64,000 bases of DNA, taken from an uncultured Oscillospiraceae bacterium (lineage in GTDB: Bacteria > Bacillota_A > Clostridia > Oscillospirales > Oscillospiraceae). Position 1 is the stretch's first letter. Each line of letters starts with the position of its first letter. The stretch is from contig CAJTTS010000003.1 in the NCBI GenBank assembly GCA_910579155.1, forward strand, positions 1 to 64,000, in the 5' to 3' direction. Under the pieces are notes generated by a model, which saw only the letters and a program-made list of their open reading frames with translations, ran no database searches and was not told the DNA's origin. The position numbers and the translations under genes are program-made. This document shows, piece by piece, positions 24,317-33,714 of the stretch.

Positions 24317-25222
24317 ATGTTCGGATATGTTCGCCCTGCTCTGGACCGGCTGAACCAAGAGCAGAAAGACGCGTACCAGAGCGCCTACTGCGGGCTGTGC
24401 CACGCGCTGGGAAAGCGCCACGGCCCGCTGGCCCGGCTGACGCTGCAATATGATTTCACCTTCCTGGCCATCCTGCTGATGGCGGGGGCGGGAGAGAGGG
24501 AACGAGTGTGCAAACGCTGCCCCGTCCACCCGTTCCGGAGGCCCCGATCCTGCGCGGCGGGGAGCCGGATGGACGCCGCCGCCGACCAGAGCGTGATCCT
24601 CACCTGGCACAAGCTGTCCGACGATGTGGACGACCACGGTTTTTTCACCGGCCTGCCCTACCGGTTCCTGCGGGCCCTGTTTGGGCGGGCCTACCGCCTG
24701 GCGTCTGCCGCCCAGCCTGAGTTTGACGCGCGGGTGCGTTCTGGGCTGGCCTGCCTGCGGGAGCTGGAGGAGGAGCGTTCCCCCAAGTTGGACCAGGCGG
24801 CGGATGCCTTCGCGGGCATACTGGCCTGTTCGGCCAAGGCCGTGCCCGGGGAGCGGACCCGGCGGGTGCTGGAGCAGTTGCTTTACCATTTGGGCCGCTG
24901 GGTGTACCTGATGGATGCCTGGGACGATCTGGACGATGACCGGAAACAGGACCGCTACAACCCCCTGGAGGCCCGTTTTCAGGGACAGGCCCGGGAGAAC
25001 CGGGCGTATTTGGAGACCACCGTGGCGCACTCTCTGCGGCTGATGGGTTCGGCGGCGGAGCTGCTGGAGCTGGGGGAATGGACCCCCATCGTGGAGAACA
25101 TACTCTACATTGGGCTGCCTGCCGTGCAGAGCGCGGTGTTGGACGGCCGGTGGAACGAAATGAGAGATATAAGGAGAAAACCGCATGAGAGACCCCTACG
25201 AGGTGCTGGGCGTCAGCCCTGA
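24317..25222 (+). CDS. DUF5685 family protein
   Basis: This 301-residue soluble helical protein begins [12 protein letters not shown], with [13 protein letters not shown] and [15 protein letters not shown] cysteine clusters, a [16 protein letters not shown] core ([13 protein letters not shown]) and [25 protein letters not shown] near residue 210. The family has no known function. The ATG is one base after the cdaR stop, and the C-terminus overlaps the DnaJ gene by 38 bases, so the three are likely one transcript. The Cys pairs and acidic DDLDDD segment suggest a metal site, unproved. Confidence 0.82.
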   Translation: MFGYVRPALDRLNQEQKDAYQSAYCGLCHALGKRHGPLARLTLQYDFTFLAILLMAGAGERERVCKRCPVHPFRRPRSCAAGSRMDAAADQSVILTWHKLSDDVDDHGFFTGLPYRFLRALFGRAYRLASAAQPEFDARVRSGLACLRELEEERSPKLDQAADAFAGILACSAKAVPGERTRRVLEQLLYHLGRWVYLMDAWDDLDDDRKQDRYNPLEARFQGQARENRAYLETTVAHSLRLMGSAAELLELGEWTPIVENILYIGLPAVQSAVLDGRWNEMRDIRRKPHERPLRGAGRQP

Positions 25223-25790
25223 CGCCGGTGACGACGAGATCAAGAAGGCATACCGGGACCTGGCCCGGAAATACCATCCGGACAATTACGTAAATAATCC
25301 TCTGGCGGACCTGGCCGAGGAGAAGATGAAGGAGATCAACGAGGCCTACGACGCCATCACCAAGGGTCGGGCGGGGGGCGGTTATGGCTCCTACGGAGGC
25401 GCGACCCAGAGCGGGTACGGCTATGGCTCGGGCTACCAGCAGCAGCGGCAGAGCGCCGGAGGCGGGATATACGGCCAGGCGCGGCAGGCCGTCAGCCGGG
25501 GGGACCTGGACACGGCGGAGCAGTTACTCCAGGGGGCGTCCCGGAACGGGGAGTGGTATTTCCTCATGGGTTCCATCGCCTACCGCCGGGGGTGGCTGGA
25601 CGAGGCGCGGCAGAACTACCAGATTGCCGTCCAGATGGACCCCGGAAACACGGAGTACCGCCAGGCGTTCAGCATGATGCAACGGGGCGGTTACGGCTAC
25701 CAGCCGGACATGGCGGGGGCCCAGTGCGACGGGATGGACTGCTGTACGGCCATGATGTGTATGAATTGCCTGTGCGGAGGCTGCCGCTGA
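25185..25790 (+). CDS. J-domain protein with TPR-like middle and cysteine-rich tail
   Basis: The 201-residue protein has an N-terminal J domain (residues 1-65) with [13 protein letters not shown], the HPD tripeptide in YHPDNY, and a Gly/Tyr/Gln-rich linker (~66-105). Then come two TPR-like helices ([26 protein letters not shown], written as its core [11 protein letters not shown]) and an end with eight Cys in [20 protein letters not shown]. It is not a full DnaJ: there is no zinc-finger domain or C-terminal substrate domain. It overlaps the DUF5685 gene and presumably recruits a DnaK for a membrane partner nearby. Confidence 0.85.
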   Translation: MRDPYEVLGVSPDAGDDEIKKAYRDLARKYHPDNYVNNPLADLAEEKMKEINEAYDAITKGRAGGGYGSYGGATQSGYGYGSGYQQQRQSAGGGIYGQARQAVSRGDLDTAEQLLQGASRNGEWYFLMGSIAYRRGWLDEARQNYQIAVQMDPGNTEYRQAFSMMQRGGYGYQPDMAGAQCDGMDCCTAMMCMNCLCGGCR

Positions 25791-25791
25791 T

Positions 25792-26313
25792 ATGAGAAGG
25801 AAAAGCAAGGCCGTTCAGGTGGCTTATCCGGCGATTTTGGGCGCGCTGGCGGTGATGCTGGTGCACCTGGCCTGCCTGGCCCCCACGGGACAGTGGGGGA
25901 TTGTGGCGGCGGCGGGGCTGCTGCCGGCGGCGGCGGTGGCCTCGGTGGGGGTGAAGGCGGGGATTTTATGCTGGGCGGGGGCGTCTGTTCTGATGCTGCT
26001 GCTGGCCCCGGATAAATTCTGCGCGCTGCTGTTCGCCGCCCTGTTCGGGCTGTACCCCGTGGTGAAGTCGCTGGCGGAGCGGCCCCGGAAAAAGCCGCTG
26101 GAGTACCTGGCGAAGCTGGCGTTTTTCAACGCCGCTTTCACAGCGCTTTATCTGACCATGGCGGCGGCGATGCTGGGTTCCCTGCCCGAGGTGCTGGGCG
26201 GCTCGGTGTGGCTGCTGTATCTGGCGGGCAATGTCGCATTTCTTTTGTACGATTACGGATTCAGCCGGCTGATCGCGGTGTATATCGCCCGTGTCCAGCG
26301 TGCAATCCATTGA
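25792..26313 (+). CDS. Small polytopic membrane protein, unknown function
   Basis: The 173-residue protein is highly hydrophobic with five or six helices (VAYPAILGALAVMLVHLACL, IVAAAGLLPAAAVASVGV, ILCWAGASVLMLLLA, LFAALFGLYPVV, NAAFTALYLTMAAAML, SVWLLYLAGNVAFLLYDYGF). It starts two bases after the DnaJ-type gene. No transporter motif is visible. The distribution of helices resembles small ECF-type substrate or DUF-type membrane families, but I cannot name it. It overlaps nothing but precedes yicC closely. Confidence 0.7.
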   Translation: MRRKSKAVQVAYPAILGALAVMLVHLACLAPTGQWGIVAAAGLLPAAAVASVGVKAGILCWAGASVLMLLLAPDKFCALLFAALFGLYPVVKSLAERPRKKPLEYLAKLAFFNAAFTALYLTMAAAMLGSLPEVLGGSVWLLYLAGNVAFLLYDYGFSRLIAVYIARVQRAIH

Positions 26314-26329
26314 AAAGCAGGTGTGTGAA

Positions 26330-27217
26330 ATGGTGAAAAGCATGACCGGCTACGGCCGGGGAGAGCGGTCCTTTGACGGCGGCGTCCAGCTTACCGTGGA
26401 GCTGCGCTCGGTGAACAACCGCTATCTGGACTGTACAGTGAAGATGCCTCGGGCCTATATCTTCGCGGAGGACGCCATGAAGGCCGGCATACAGGGCGCT
26501 GTGGGCCGGGGCAAGGTGGATGTGTTCGTCACCATCACCCGGTCCGGCGGGGACGACGTGGTGGTCACGGTGAACGAGGAGCTGGCCAGGAGCTACATCG
26601 ACGCGCTGTATCAGCTCTATGACCTGGGCGGCGGGAAAATCCGGCGGGAGTACGACCCCACGGCCCTGGCCCGGTTCCCCGATGTGCTGACGGTGGAGAA
26701 GCGGGAAGAGGACCTGGACGAGATGAAGGGGCGGCTGCTGACGGTGTTGGCCCTGGCCCTGGCCGACTTCAATTCCATGCGGGAGCGGGAGGGTGAGCGG
26801 CTGACGGCCGACATCCTGGGCCGGGCGGACGCCATCGAGCGACTGCTGGGCGAGGTGGAGGAGCGCTCCCCCCAGACCGTGGTGGATTACCGTGCCCGCC
26901 TGGAGTCTAAAATGCGGGAAGTGCTCCAGAACACCCAGATCGACGAGGGGCGGCTGCTCACCGAGGCGGCCATTTTCGCCGACAAGGTGGCGGTGGACGA
27001 GGAGACGGTGCGCCTGCACAGCCACCTGGGGCAACTGCGGGAGCTGCTGGCCACAGGCGGGGCCGTGGGCCGCAAGCTGGACTTCCTCATCCAGGAGTTC
27101 AACCGGGAGGCCAACACCATCGGCTCCAAGTGCAACGACATCGAGATCACCCGCCGGGTGGTGGACATGAAGGCGGAGATCGAGAAGATTCGCGAGCAGG
27201 TCCAGAACCTGGAGTGA
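26330..27217 (+). CDS. yicC: YicC-family endoribonuclease
   Basis: YicC proteins are endoribonucleases in sRNA turnover in E. coli. The 295-residue protein shows the start [22 protein letters not shown], and the C-terminal [20 protein letters not shown] motif of the DUF1732 domain. The ATG at 26330 has agcaggtg 8 bases upstream; the frame's earlier part overlaps the preceding gene. It is followed by remA, gmk and rpoZ, the usual yicC-remA-gmk-rpoZ order of Firmicutes. Confidence 0.92.
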   Translation: MVKSMTGYGRGERSFDGGVQLTVELRSVNNRYLDCTVKMPRAYIFAEDAMKAGIQGAVGRGKVDVFVTITRSGGDDVVVTVNEELARSYIDALYQLYDLGGGKIRREYDPTALARFPDVLTVEKREEDLDEMKGRLLTVLALALADFNSMREREGERLTADILGRADAIERLLGEVEERSPQTVVDYRARLESKMREVLQNTQIDEGRLLTEAAIFADKVAVDEETVRLHSHLGQLRELLATGGAVGRKLDFLIQEFNREANTIGSKCNDIEITRRVVDMKAEIEKIREQVQNLE

Positions 27218-27221
27218 CGGT

Positions 27222-27491
27222 ATGAAGCTAATCAACATCGGATTTGGGAGCATGGTCTCCGCCCAGCGGGTGGTGGCCATCGTCAGCCCGGACTCCGCGC
27301 CGGTGAAACGGCTGGGCCAGGAGGCCCGGGAGCGGGGGGTGCTCATCGACGCCAGCTTCGGCCGCAAGACGAAGTCGGTGCTGGTGATGGACAGCGGCCA
27401 CGTGATCTGGTCGTCCCTGCCCACGGAGCAGGTGGCCGCCCGGTTCGGCGAGGAGCCGGACCCCAGGGAAACAGAGGAGGAGACGCCATGA
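27222..27491 (+). CDS. remA: RemA-like DUF370 regulator
   Basis: RemA activates matrix genes in B. subtilis as a DNA-binding ring-shaped oligomer. The 89-residue protein begins [30 protein letters not shown] and has [27 protein letters not shown]; Arg and Ser residues of the DNA-binding surface are kept. The last ~15 residues ([12 protein letters not shown]) form an acidic tail longer than in B. subtilis. It overlaps the gmk start by 4 bases. Confidence 0.9.
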   Translation: MKLINIGFGSMVSAQRVVAIVSPDSAPVKRLGQEARERGVLIDASFGRKTKSVLVMDSGHVIWSSLPTEQVAARFGEEPDPRETEEETP

Positions 27492-28111
27492 ATGCCATGA
27501 AGAAAGACCGGGGCGAGCTGATCGTGCTGTCCGGACCCTCCGGGGTGGGAAAGAGCACGGTGATCTCGGAGCTGCTGAGCAGCCGGAGGGACATCCATTT
27601 CTCCGTATCCTTCACCACCCGCCAGCCCCGCACCGGGGAGGAGGACGGGGTGAATTACAACTTCGTTTCCCGGGAGGAGTTCCAGCGGATGATCGCCAAC
27701 CAGGAGCTGCTGGAGTATGCCGAGTACGTGGGTAACTACTACGGCACCTCGCTGAAGGTTATCCGGGAACAGTTGGACCGGGGGGTGGATGTGCTGCTGG
27801 ACATCGAGGTCCAGGGCGCGGCCAAGGTGAGGGAGCGCTGTCCCGAGGCGGTGCTCATCTTCCTGATCCCCCCCTCCATTGAGGAGCTGTCCCGCCGCCT
27901 CCACCGGCGCAATACCGACCAGGAGGAGGTCATCCAGCGCCGCCTGGAGAAGGCCCGGCAGGAGTGCCGGGAGTGCGTGAATTACGACTACCTGGTGGTG
28001 AACGACACGGTGGTATCCGCCGCCGGGGCCATCGGGGCCATCCTGCAATCGGAGCAGTGCCGCACCGGGAAGCGGCTCCACCTGGTCCAGAGCATCATCG
28101 GCCAGGATTGA
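27488..28111 (+). CDS. gmk: Guanylate kinase
   Basis: Gmk phosphorylates GMP to GDP. The 207-residue protein has the P-loop [12 protein letters not shown], the GMP-binding [20 protein letters not shown] block (cited as its core TTRQPRTGE), the [12 protein letters not shown] turn, and [11 protein letters not shown]. The lid is IQRRLEKAR. Start ATG overlaps the remA stop (ATGA). It continues the yicC-remA-gmk-rpoZ operon. Confidence 0.96.
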   Translation: MNAMKKDRGELIVLSGPSGVGKSTVISELLSSRRDIHFSVSFTTRQPRTGEEDGVNYNFVSREEFQRMIANQELLEYAEYVGNYYGTSLKVIREQLDRGVDVLLDIEVQGAAKVRERCPEAVLIFLIPPSIEELSRRLHRRNTDQEEVIQRRLEKARQECRECVNYDYLVVNDTVVSAAGAIGAILQSEQCRTGKRLHLVQSIIGQD

Positions 28112-28140
28112 GCGTCAATCAGAAAGGAAGGTATCATTTT

Positions 28141-28398
28141 ATGCTGCTTTATCCCCCCATCAAGGATCTGCTGGGCCAGGTGCCCAGCCGCTATATGCTG
28201 GTCAACCTGGTGGCTAGCCGGGCCAGGAAGCTGTCCAGCGAGGCGGAGGCCTCCGGTGAACCGCTGGAGGAGAAGGCCGTGTCTCTGGCCATCCGGGAGG
28301 TGGCCAACGGCACCCTGACCGTGGAGGCGGCAGAGCAAGAGCTGGCCTCCGCTCAGGAGAAGAACTCCGCCGGCATTGAGGGCGAAGCGGAGGAGTAA
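28141..28398 (+). CDS. rpoZ: RNA polymerase omega subunit
   Basis: The omega subunit of 85 residues starts MLLYPPIKDLLGQVPSRYMLV and has the RpoZ core VASRARKLSS and the K-A-V-S-L-A-I-R-E-V-A-N-G helix (residues ~50-62). Start at 28141 has aaaggaagg upstream. It is followed by a small hairpin and by priA, the conserved rpoZ-priA order in Clostridia. Confidence 0.9.
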   Translation: MLLYPPIKDLLGQVPSRYMLVNLVASRARKLSSEAEASGEPLEEKAVSLAIREVANGTLTVEAAEQELASAQEKNSAGIEGEAEE

Positions 28399-28407
28399 AG
28401 ACCCAAA

Positions 28408-28438
28408 AAAGGGCAAGCGGGCGGACTGCTTGCCCTTT
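28408..28438 (+). terminator. Hairpin after rpoZ, possible attenuator before priA
   Basis: AAAGGGCAAGC and GCTTGCCCTTT form an 11-bp stem with a 9-base loop. Only three T residues end the stem, so termination would be partial. It lies just before the priA ribosome site at 28452. Confidence 0.55.
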
Positions 28439-28466
28439 GGACATTCGATAGAAAGAGGTGGAGCGG

Positions 28467-30932
28467 GTGGCGCTGACCGCGAAGCTCGCCGTGTCGGCGG
28501 CCACCTATGCCATCGACCGGCCCTACGACTACCTGGTCCCCCCCGCCCTGGCGGGGACGCTGCGGCCTGGAATGCGGGCGGCGGCGCCCTTTGGCCGGGG
28601 GAACAAGCCATGCGACGGCATTGTGCTGGCCCTGGGAGAACGGGACGACACGAAAGGGCTGAAATACGTGCTGGCCCTGCTGGACGAGGAGCCGCTGCTG
28701 GACGAGAGCGCTGTTCAGTTGGCGCTGTGGATGCGGGAGCAGTATTTCTGCACCGTGTACGACGCCATGCGCGCCATGCTTCCGGCGGGGCTATGGTTTT
28801 CCCTGAAGGATTGCTGGCGCATCGCCCCCGGCGTGGACCGGGCGGCGGCCTATGAGGCGGCGGGGGAGTCCAAGCTGGCCCAAAAGCTGGTGGAGCTGCT
28901 GTTTGGCAACGAGGGCTGGGCGGAACTGGGGAAGATACGCACCGCCTTCGGGACGTCTGACCCGGGGCCCGCCTTGCGGGACCTGTCGCAAAAGGGCGTC
29001 ATCGTCCGGGAGGCCAGCGCCCAGCGCGGCGTAAACGACAGGCAGGAGCTCATGGCCGCGCTGGCCATGGACCCCGACGACGCCATGGCGGCGCTGACGC
29101 CCAAGCGCCGCCGGGCTCCGTTGCAATACGCCGCCGGGGAGGCCCTGTGCGCGGTGGGGGAGACCTCCGCCAAGGAACTGTGCTACTTCACCGGCGCGTC
29201 CATGGCCACCCTGCGCGCGCTGGAAAAGATGGGGGTGTTGGCCCTTACCAAACGGGAGGTATACCGCCGCCCCCAGATACCCGAGTGCGGTCGGGCCGCG
29301 CCGGTGGAGCTGAACGGGGAGCAGCAGGCGGCCTGTGAGGGTTTGCTTGCGCTGACAGGGCAGGGAAGCGCCACCGCGCTGTTGTACGGCGTCACCGGCA
29401 GCGGCAAGACCCAGGTCTATTTGAAGCTGATCCACGCTTTGCTGGAACGGGGAAAGACGGCGCTGGTCATGGTGCCGGAGATCGCCCTGACCCCCCAGCT
29501 CATGCGGATTTTTTCCTCCCACTTTGGCCGGGAGGTTGCGATTCTCCACTCGTCGCTGTCCGCCGGGGAGCGCTGCGACGAGTGGAAGCGGGCCCGCCGG
29601 GGGGAGGCCCGGGTGGTGGTGGGCACCCGCTCCGCCGTGTTCGCCCCTTTGCCTGACCTGGGTGTCATCATCCTGGACGAGGAGCAGGAGCCGTCCTACA
29701 AGTCCGAGCAGAACCCCCGGTATCACGCCCGGGAGGTGGCCCGTTACCGCTGCTACAGGGCGGGGGCGCTGCTGGTGCTGGGGTCGGCCACTCCGTCGGT
29801 GGAGAGCATGTACCGGGCCCAAAACGGGGAATATCACCTGTTCGAGCTGAAAAACCGGTACAATGAACAGGCCCTTCCCCGGGTGGCTATTATGGACATG
29901 AAAGAGGAGCTGCGCCGGGGAAACGGCGGCACCATCAGCGTCCCGCTGGCTAAAAAGCTGGAGTCGGTGATCGATCGGGGGGAACAGGCCATCCTGTTCC
30001 TCAACCGCCGGGGGGCGAACCGCATGGTTACCTGCGGCGAGTGCGGGGAGATTCCCACCTGCCCCCGGTGCTCCGTCCACCTGACCTACCACTCCGCCAA
30101 CCGGCGCCTGATGTGCCACTACTGCGGCCACTCCGAGCCGCTGCCGGAGCGGTGCCCCGCCTGCGGCGGGCTGCTGAACTTCGTGGGGGCGGGGACCCAA
30201 AAGGTGGAGGAGGAGCTGCGGCTGCTGTTTCCCGGCGTGCGAGTCATGCGCATGGACGCGGACACCGTGTCCGCCGCCCACAGCCATGAGGCCATGCTGG
30301 ACAAGTTCCGCCGGGAGCGGATTCCCATCCTTCTGGGCACCCAGATGGTGGCCAAGGGGCTGGATTTCGAGAACGTCACCCTGGTGGGGGCGGTGTCGGC
30401 GGACCAACTGCTGTACACCGGCGACATCCACGCCGCCGAGCGGGCCTTTTCCCTGCTCACCCAGGTGGTGGGCCGGGCAGGCCGGGGAGAGAAGAAGGGG
30501 GAGGCGGTGATCCAGACCTTCACCCCGGACAACGACGTGGTCCGCTTCGCCGCCGCCCAGGATTACGACAGCTTTTATGCCCAGGAGATCCGCTCCCGCC
30601 AGGTACGGGAGCTGCCCCCCTGCGGGGACCTGTTTGTGCTGTGCGCCTCCGGGCTGGAGGAGACGGCGGCGCTCCGGGCGCTGCTGCGGCTGCGGGAGGC
30701 CGTTTCCGCCGCCCTGGGGCAGGAGCCGTACCGGGGCACGGCCTACCGCCTGCTGGGGCCCGCCCCGGCGCCGGTGGCCAAGGTAAATGACCGCTACCGC
30801 TACCGGCTGATTCTGAGCACGAAAAATACCAAGGCCATGCGGCTGCTGGCGGCGCACCTGCTCCGCCAGGCCCAGGCGGATAAACAGAACCGGGGGGTGG
30901 CCCTGTTTGCCGACCTGAACCCCCTGGACTAA
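28467..30932 (+). CDS. priA: Primosomal helicase PriA
   Basis: PriA restarts stalled replication forks. The 821-residue protein has an N-terminal DNA-binding domain (YDYLVPPALAGTLRPGMRAAAPFG, start of family), Walker A GVTGSGKTQVYLK near residue 310, a DEEQ helicase box in ILDEEQEPSYKSEQ, the zinc region with CGECGEIPTCPRC and CHYCGHSEPLPERCPACGG, and ARAGRGEKKGE-like motif VI (VGRAGRGEKKG). The GTG at 28467 is chosen over the GTG at 28458, which overlaps the aaagagg site. It begins the priA-def-fmt-rsmB-rlmN-prpC-prkC-rsgA operon. Confidence 0.96.
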   Translation: MALTAKLAVSAATYAIDRPYDYLVPPALAGTLRPGMRAAAPFGRGNKPCDGIVLALGERDDTKGLKYVLALLDEEPLLDESAVQLALWMREQYFCTVYDAMRAMLPAGLWFSLKDCWRIAPGVDRAAAYEAAGESKLAQKLVELLFGNEGWAELGKIRTAFGTSDPGPALRDLSQKGVIVREASAQRGVNDRQELMAALAMDPDDAMAALTPKRRRAPLQYAAGEALCAVGETSAKELCYFTGASMATLRALEKMGVLALTKREVYRRPQIPECGRAAPVELNGEQQAACEGLLALTGQGSATALLYGVTGSGKTQVYLKLIHALLERGKTALVMVPEIALTPQLMRIFSSHFGREVAILHSSLSAGERCDEWKRARRGEARVVVGTRSAVFAPLPDLGVIILDEEQEPSYKSEQNPRYHAREVARYRCYRAGALLVLGSATPSVESMYRAQNGEYHLFELKNRYNEQALPRVAIMDMKEELRRGNGGTISVPLAKKLESVIDRGEQAILFLNRRGANRMVTCGECGEIPTCPRCSVHLTYHSANRRLMCHYCGHSEPLPERCPACGGLLNFVGAGTQKVEEELRLLFPGVRVMRMDADTVSAAHSHEAMLDKFRRERIPILLGTQMVAKGLDFENVTLVGAVSADQLLYTGDIHAAERAFSLLTQVVGRAGRGEKKGEAVIQTFTPDNDVVRFAAAQDYDSFYAQEIRSRQVRELPPCGDLFVLCASGLEETAALRALLRLREAVSAALGQEPYRGTAYRLLGPAPAPVAKVNDRYRYRLILSTKNTKAMRLLAAHLLRQAQADKQNRGVALFADLNPLD

Positions 30933-30949
30933 ACGAGGAGGAACCCACC

Positions 30950-31447
30950 ATGTCACTGAGAAAAATCCTGACCCAGGGCGACCCGGCCCTGGCCAAAACC
31001 TGCCGCCCGGTGGAGAAGTTCGACCAGAAGCTCCACTGGCTGCTGGACGATATGAAGGAGACGCTGGCCAACGCCGGCGGGGTGGGCCTTGCCGCCCCCC
31101 AGATCGGCATTCTGCGCCGGGTTGTGGTGGTGGAGGATGACCAGGAGCAGATGATCGAGCTGGTCAACCCGGTGATTGTGGACCAGTCCGGGGAGCAGGA
31201 GGGATGGGAGGGCTGCCTCAGCGTCCCCAACCAGTATGGATGGGTGGAGCGGCCCAACTTTGTTACCGTCCGGGCCCAGGACCGGGATGGGAAGTTCTTC
31301 GAGGTGTCCGGGGAGGAGCTGGTGGCCCGCTGTTTCTGCCACGAGCTGGAGCACCTGGACGGCCACCTCTTCGTGGAGCACGCCGACGAGTTGTATACCC
31401 CGGAGGAGATTGACGCCATGGAGGCGGATGAGGAGAGCGGCAAATGA
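30950..31447 (+). CDS. def: Peptide deformylase
   Basis: Def removes the formyl group from nascent peptides. The 165-residue protein carries motif 1 GVGLAAPQIG, motif 2 EGCLSVP with the metal Cys, and motif 3 in CHELEHLDG (HExxH). Length is normal and the C-terminus extends slightly. The start has gaggagg upstream, and it overlaps fmt by 4 bases (ATGA). Confidence 0.96.
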   Translation: MSLRKILTQGDPALAKTCRPVEKFDQKLHWLLDDMKETLANAGGVGLAAPQIGILRRVVVVEDDQEQMIELVNPVIVDQSGEQEGWEGCLSVPNQYGWVERPNFVTVRAQDRDGKFFEVSGEELVARCFCHELEHLDGHLFVEHADELYTPEEIDAMEADEESGK

Positions 31448-32385
31448 GGATCGTGTTCATGGGGACCCCGGACTTCGCCGTGCCGTCGCTGAAGGCGCTG
31501 GTGGAGGCGGGGCATGAGGTGTGCGGCGTGTTCACCCAGCCGGATAAGCCGAAAAACCGGGGGATGAAGCTCCAGCAGTCCCCGGTGAAGCAGGCGGCGC
31601 TGACGCTGGGGCTGAGCGTGTACCAGCCCGCCAGAATGCGGGACGGGGAGGCGCTGGCGATTCTCCAAGAGCTGCGCCCCGACCTGATCGCCGTGGCGGC
31701 GTACGGAAAAATCCTGCCCGTGGATATTCTGGACCTGCCCCGGCTGGGATGTGTCAACGTCCACTCGTCCCTGCTGCCCCGCTACCGGGGGGCGGCCCCC
31801 ATCAACTGGGCCATCCTCAACGGGGAGGACGAGACCGGCGTCACCATCATGTGTATGGCCGAGGGGATGGACACCGGGGATATTCTGGCCCAGGCCAAAA
31901 CGCCCATTGATATCAATGAGAACGCCGCCCAGCTCTTCGACCGTTTGGCGGAGCTGGGAGCGGGGTTGCTGGTGGAGACGGTGAAGGAGCTGGAGACGGG
32001 TACGGCCAGTCCCGTGCCCCAGGACGAAACCCTGTCCAGCCACGCCCCCATGCTGTGCCGGGAGCAGTCCCCCTTGGACTGGACCCGGACCGCCCGGCAG
32101 CTCCACGACCAGGTACGGGGGCTGTTCCCCTGGCCCGCCGCCACCACGGTGCTGGACGGCGTGCGTTGCAAGGTGTTGCGCACGGCGCTGCCCGGCGAGA
32201 CCACGAGTAAAGCGCCCGGCGCCGTTTTGCAGGCGGACAAGAAGGGCTTGCGCATTGCCTGCGGGGACGGCGGGGCGCTGGACATTCTGGAGCTCCAGCC
32301 AGACGGCAAAAAGGCCATGGCTGCGTCTGCCTTTCTGCTGGGCCACCCCGTCCCTGTGGGGACGGTATTGACAAAACAGGAGTGA
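31444..32385 (+). CDS. fmt: Methionyl-tRNA formyltransferase
   Basis: Fmt formylates initiator Met-tRNA. The 313-residue protein has the hydroxymethyl-THF site in VHSSLLPRYRGAAPINWAI and catalytic Asn/His/Asp in NVHSSLLP and TGVTIM regions, the CMAEGMDTGDIL loop, and a C-terminal tRNA-binding barrel. It begins MRIVFMGTPDFAVPSLKALV, the family start. It is coupled to def upstream and rsmB downstream. Confidence 0.96.
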   Translation: MRIVFMGTPDFAVPSLKALVEAGHEVCGVFTQPDKPKNRGMKLQQSPVKQAALTLGLSVYQPARMRDGEALAILQELRPDLIAVAAYGKILPVDILDLPRLGCVNVHSSLLPRYRGAAPINWAILNGEDETGVTIMCMAEGMDTGDILAQAKTPIDINENAAQLFDRLAELGAGLLVETVKELETGTASPVPQDETLSSHAPMLCREQSPLDWTRTARQLHDQVRGLFPWPAATTVLDGVRCKVLRTALPGETTSKAPGAVLQADKKGLRIACGDGGALDILELQPDGKKAMAASAFLLGHPVPVGTVLTKQE

Positions 32386-32389
32386 TTGC

Positions 32390-33709
32390 ATGGGCTCGGC
32401 CAGAGAGACGGCGGTGCTGACCCTGGCCGCTTGTGAGAAGCAGGGCGCGTGGTCGGACGGACATTTGAAGCACACCATCCGGGAGCGGGGGCTGGACCGC
32501 CGGGACGCGGCTCTGGCCACCCGGCTATGCTACGGCGTGCTGCAAAACAAGCTACTACTGGACTGGCGGCTGGGCCGGGTGTGTTCCATGAAGCTGGACA
32601 AGTTGGATATCCGCATCTTGTGCGATTTGCGGGTGGCGGCGTATCAGCTCCTGTTTTTGGACAAAATCCCCGCCAGCGCGGCGGTGAACGAGGCGGTGGA
32701 GCTGGCCAAGCGCCAAAGCCGCAATCCCCGGGCGGCGGGGCTGGTGAACGGCGTGCTCCGGGCATTGCTGCGGGAGGAGCCGCCGGAAATCCAAGGCAGA
32801 GATGGGATCGAGACCCTCTCCATCCGGTACAGCCACCCCCGGTGGCTTGTGGAGGAGTTCGTGGGGCGGCTCGGGCTGGAGGGAGCGGAGGCGCTGTTGA
32901 AGGCCGGTAACGAGCAGCCGCCCACTATCGTGCAGGTGAACACGTTGAAAACCACGGCGGAGAAATTGGCGTGCGAACTGCGGGAAAACGGGGCGGAGGT
33001 TCAGTCCCATCCCTGGCTTCCCGACTGCCTGCTGATCACCGGAACCGGAGACCTGGAGCGGCTGGACGCCTTCCGCCGGGGGGAATTCTACGTCCAGGAC
33101 GCCGCCTCCCGCCTGGCGGTAATGGCGGCAAATCCCCAGCCGGGCCGGCGAGTGCTGGACTGCTGCGCCGCGCCGGGGGGGAAGTCTTTTGCCGCCGCCA
33201 TCGCCATGGAAAACCGGGGGGAGCTGATCTCCTGCGACATTCACCCCCACAAAATCAAGCTGTTGGAGGCGGGCCGGGACCGGCTGAGACTGGACATGAT
33301 GAAGCCCACCCTCCAGAATGCCGCCCAGACCCGAGAGGAGTGGTTGGGAGCGTTTGACACGGTGCTCACCGACGTGCCATGCTCCGGGCTGGGTATTATC
33401 CGCAAAAAGCCGGATATCCGGTATAAAGATCCGGAGCCGCTGAAGGGATTGCCAAAGGTTCAGCGGTCCATGTTGGACAACTGCGCCCGGTATGTCCGCC
33501 CCGGCGGGGAGCTGGTATACTCTACCTGCACCCTCCTGCCACGGGAGAACGACGGGGTGGTGGACGGGTTCTTGGCCGATCATCCGGATTTTAGGCTGGA
33601 GTCCTTCGACCTGCCCCACCTGGGCGCACAGCCGGGCCGGATCACCTTCTGGCCCCATATCCACAACACAGACGGCTTTTTCGCGGCGCGCCTGCGCAGA
33701 AAGGGGTAG
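32390..33709 (+). CDS. rsmB: 16S rRNA (cytosine967-C5)-methyltransferase RsmB
   Basis: RsmB (Sun) methylates C967 of 16S rRNA. The 439-residue protein has an N-terminal NusB-like helical domain (ARETAVLTLAACEKQGAWSDG to ~150), then the SAM domain with FYVQDAASRLAV, LDCCAAPGGKSF, DVPCSGLGI where the first active Cys lies, and YSTCTLLPREND with the second Cys. It lies four bases after fmt and five before rlmN. Confidence 0.95.
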   Translation: MGSARETAVLTLAACEKQGAWSDGHLKHTIRERGLDRRDAALATRLCYGVLQNKLLLDWRLGRVCSMKLDKLDIRILCDLRVAAYQLLFLDKIPASAAVNEAVELAKRQSRNPRAAGLVNGVLRALLREEPPEIQGRDGIETLSIRYSHPRWLVEEFVGRLGLEGAEALLKAGNEQPPTIVQVNTLKTTAEKLACELRENGAEVQSHPWLPDCLLITGTGDLERLDAFRRGEFYVQDAASRLAVMAANPQPGRRVLDCCAAPGGKSFAAAIAMENRGELISCDIHPHKIKLLEAGRDRLRLDMMKPTLQNAAQTREEWLGAFDTVLTDVPCSGLGIIRKKPDIRYKDPEPLKGLPKVQRSMLDNCARYVRPGGELVYSTCTLLPRENDGVVDGFLADHPDFRLESFDLPHLGAQPGRITFWPHIHNTDGFFAARLRRKG

Positions 33710-33714
33710 CCCCC

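Noticed and set aside
28791..30956. 721-codon minus-strand ORF opposite priA
   Set aside because: It is the antisense image of priA.
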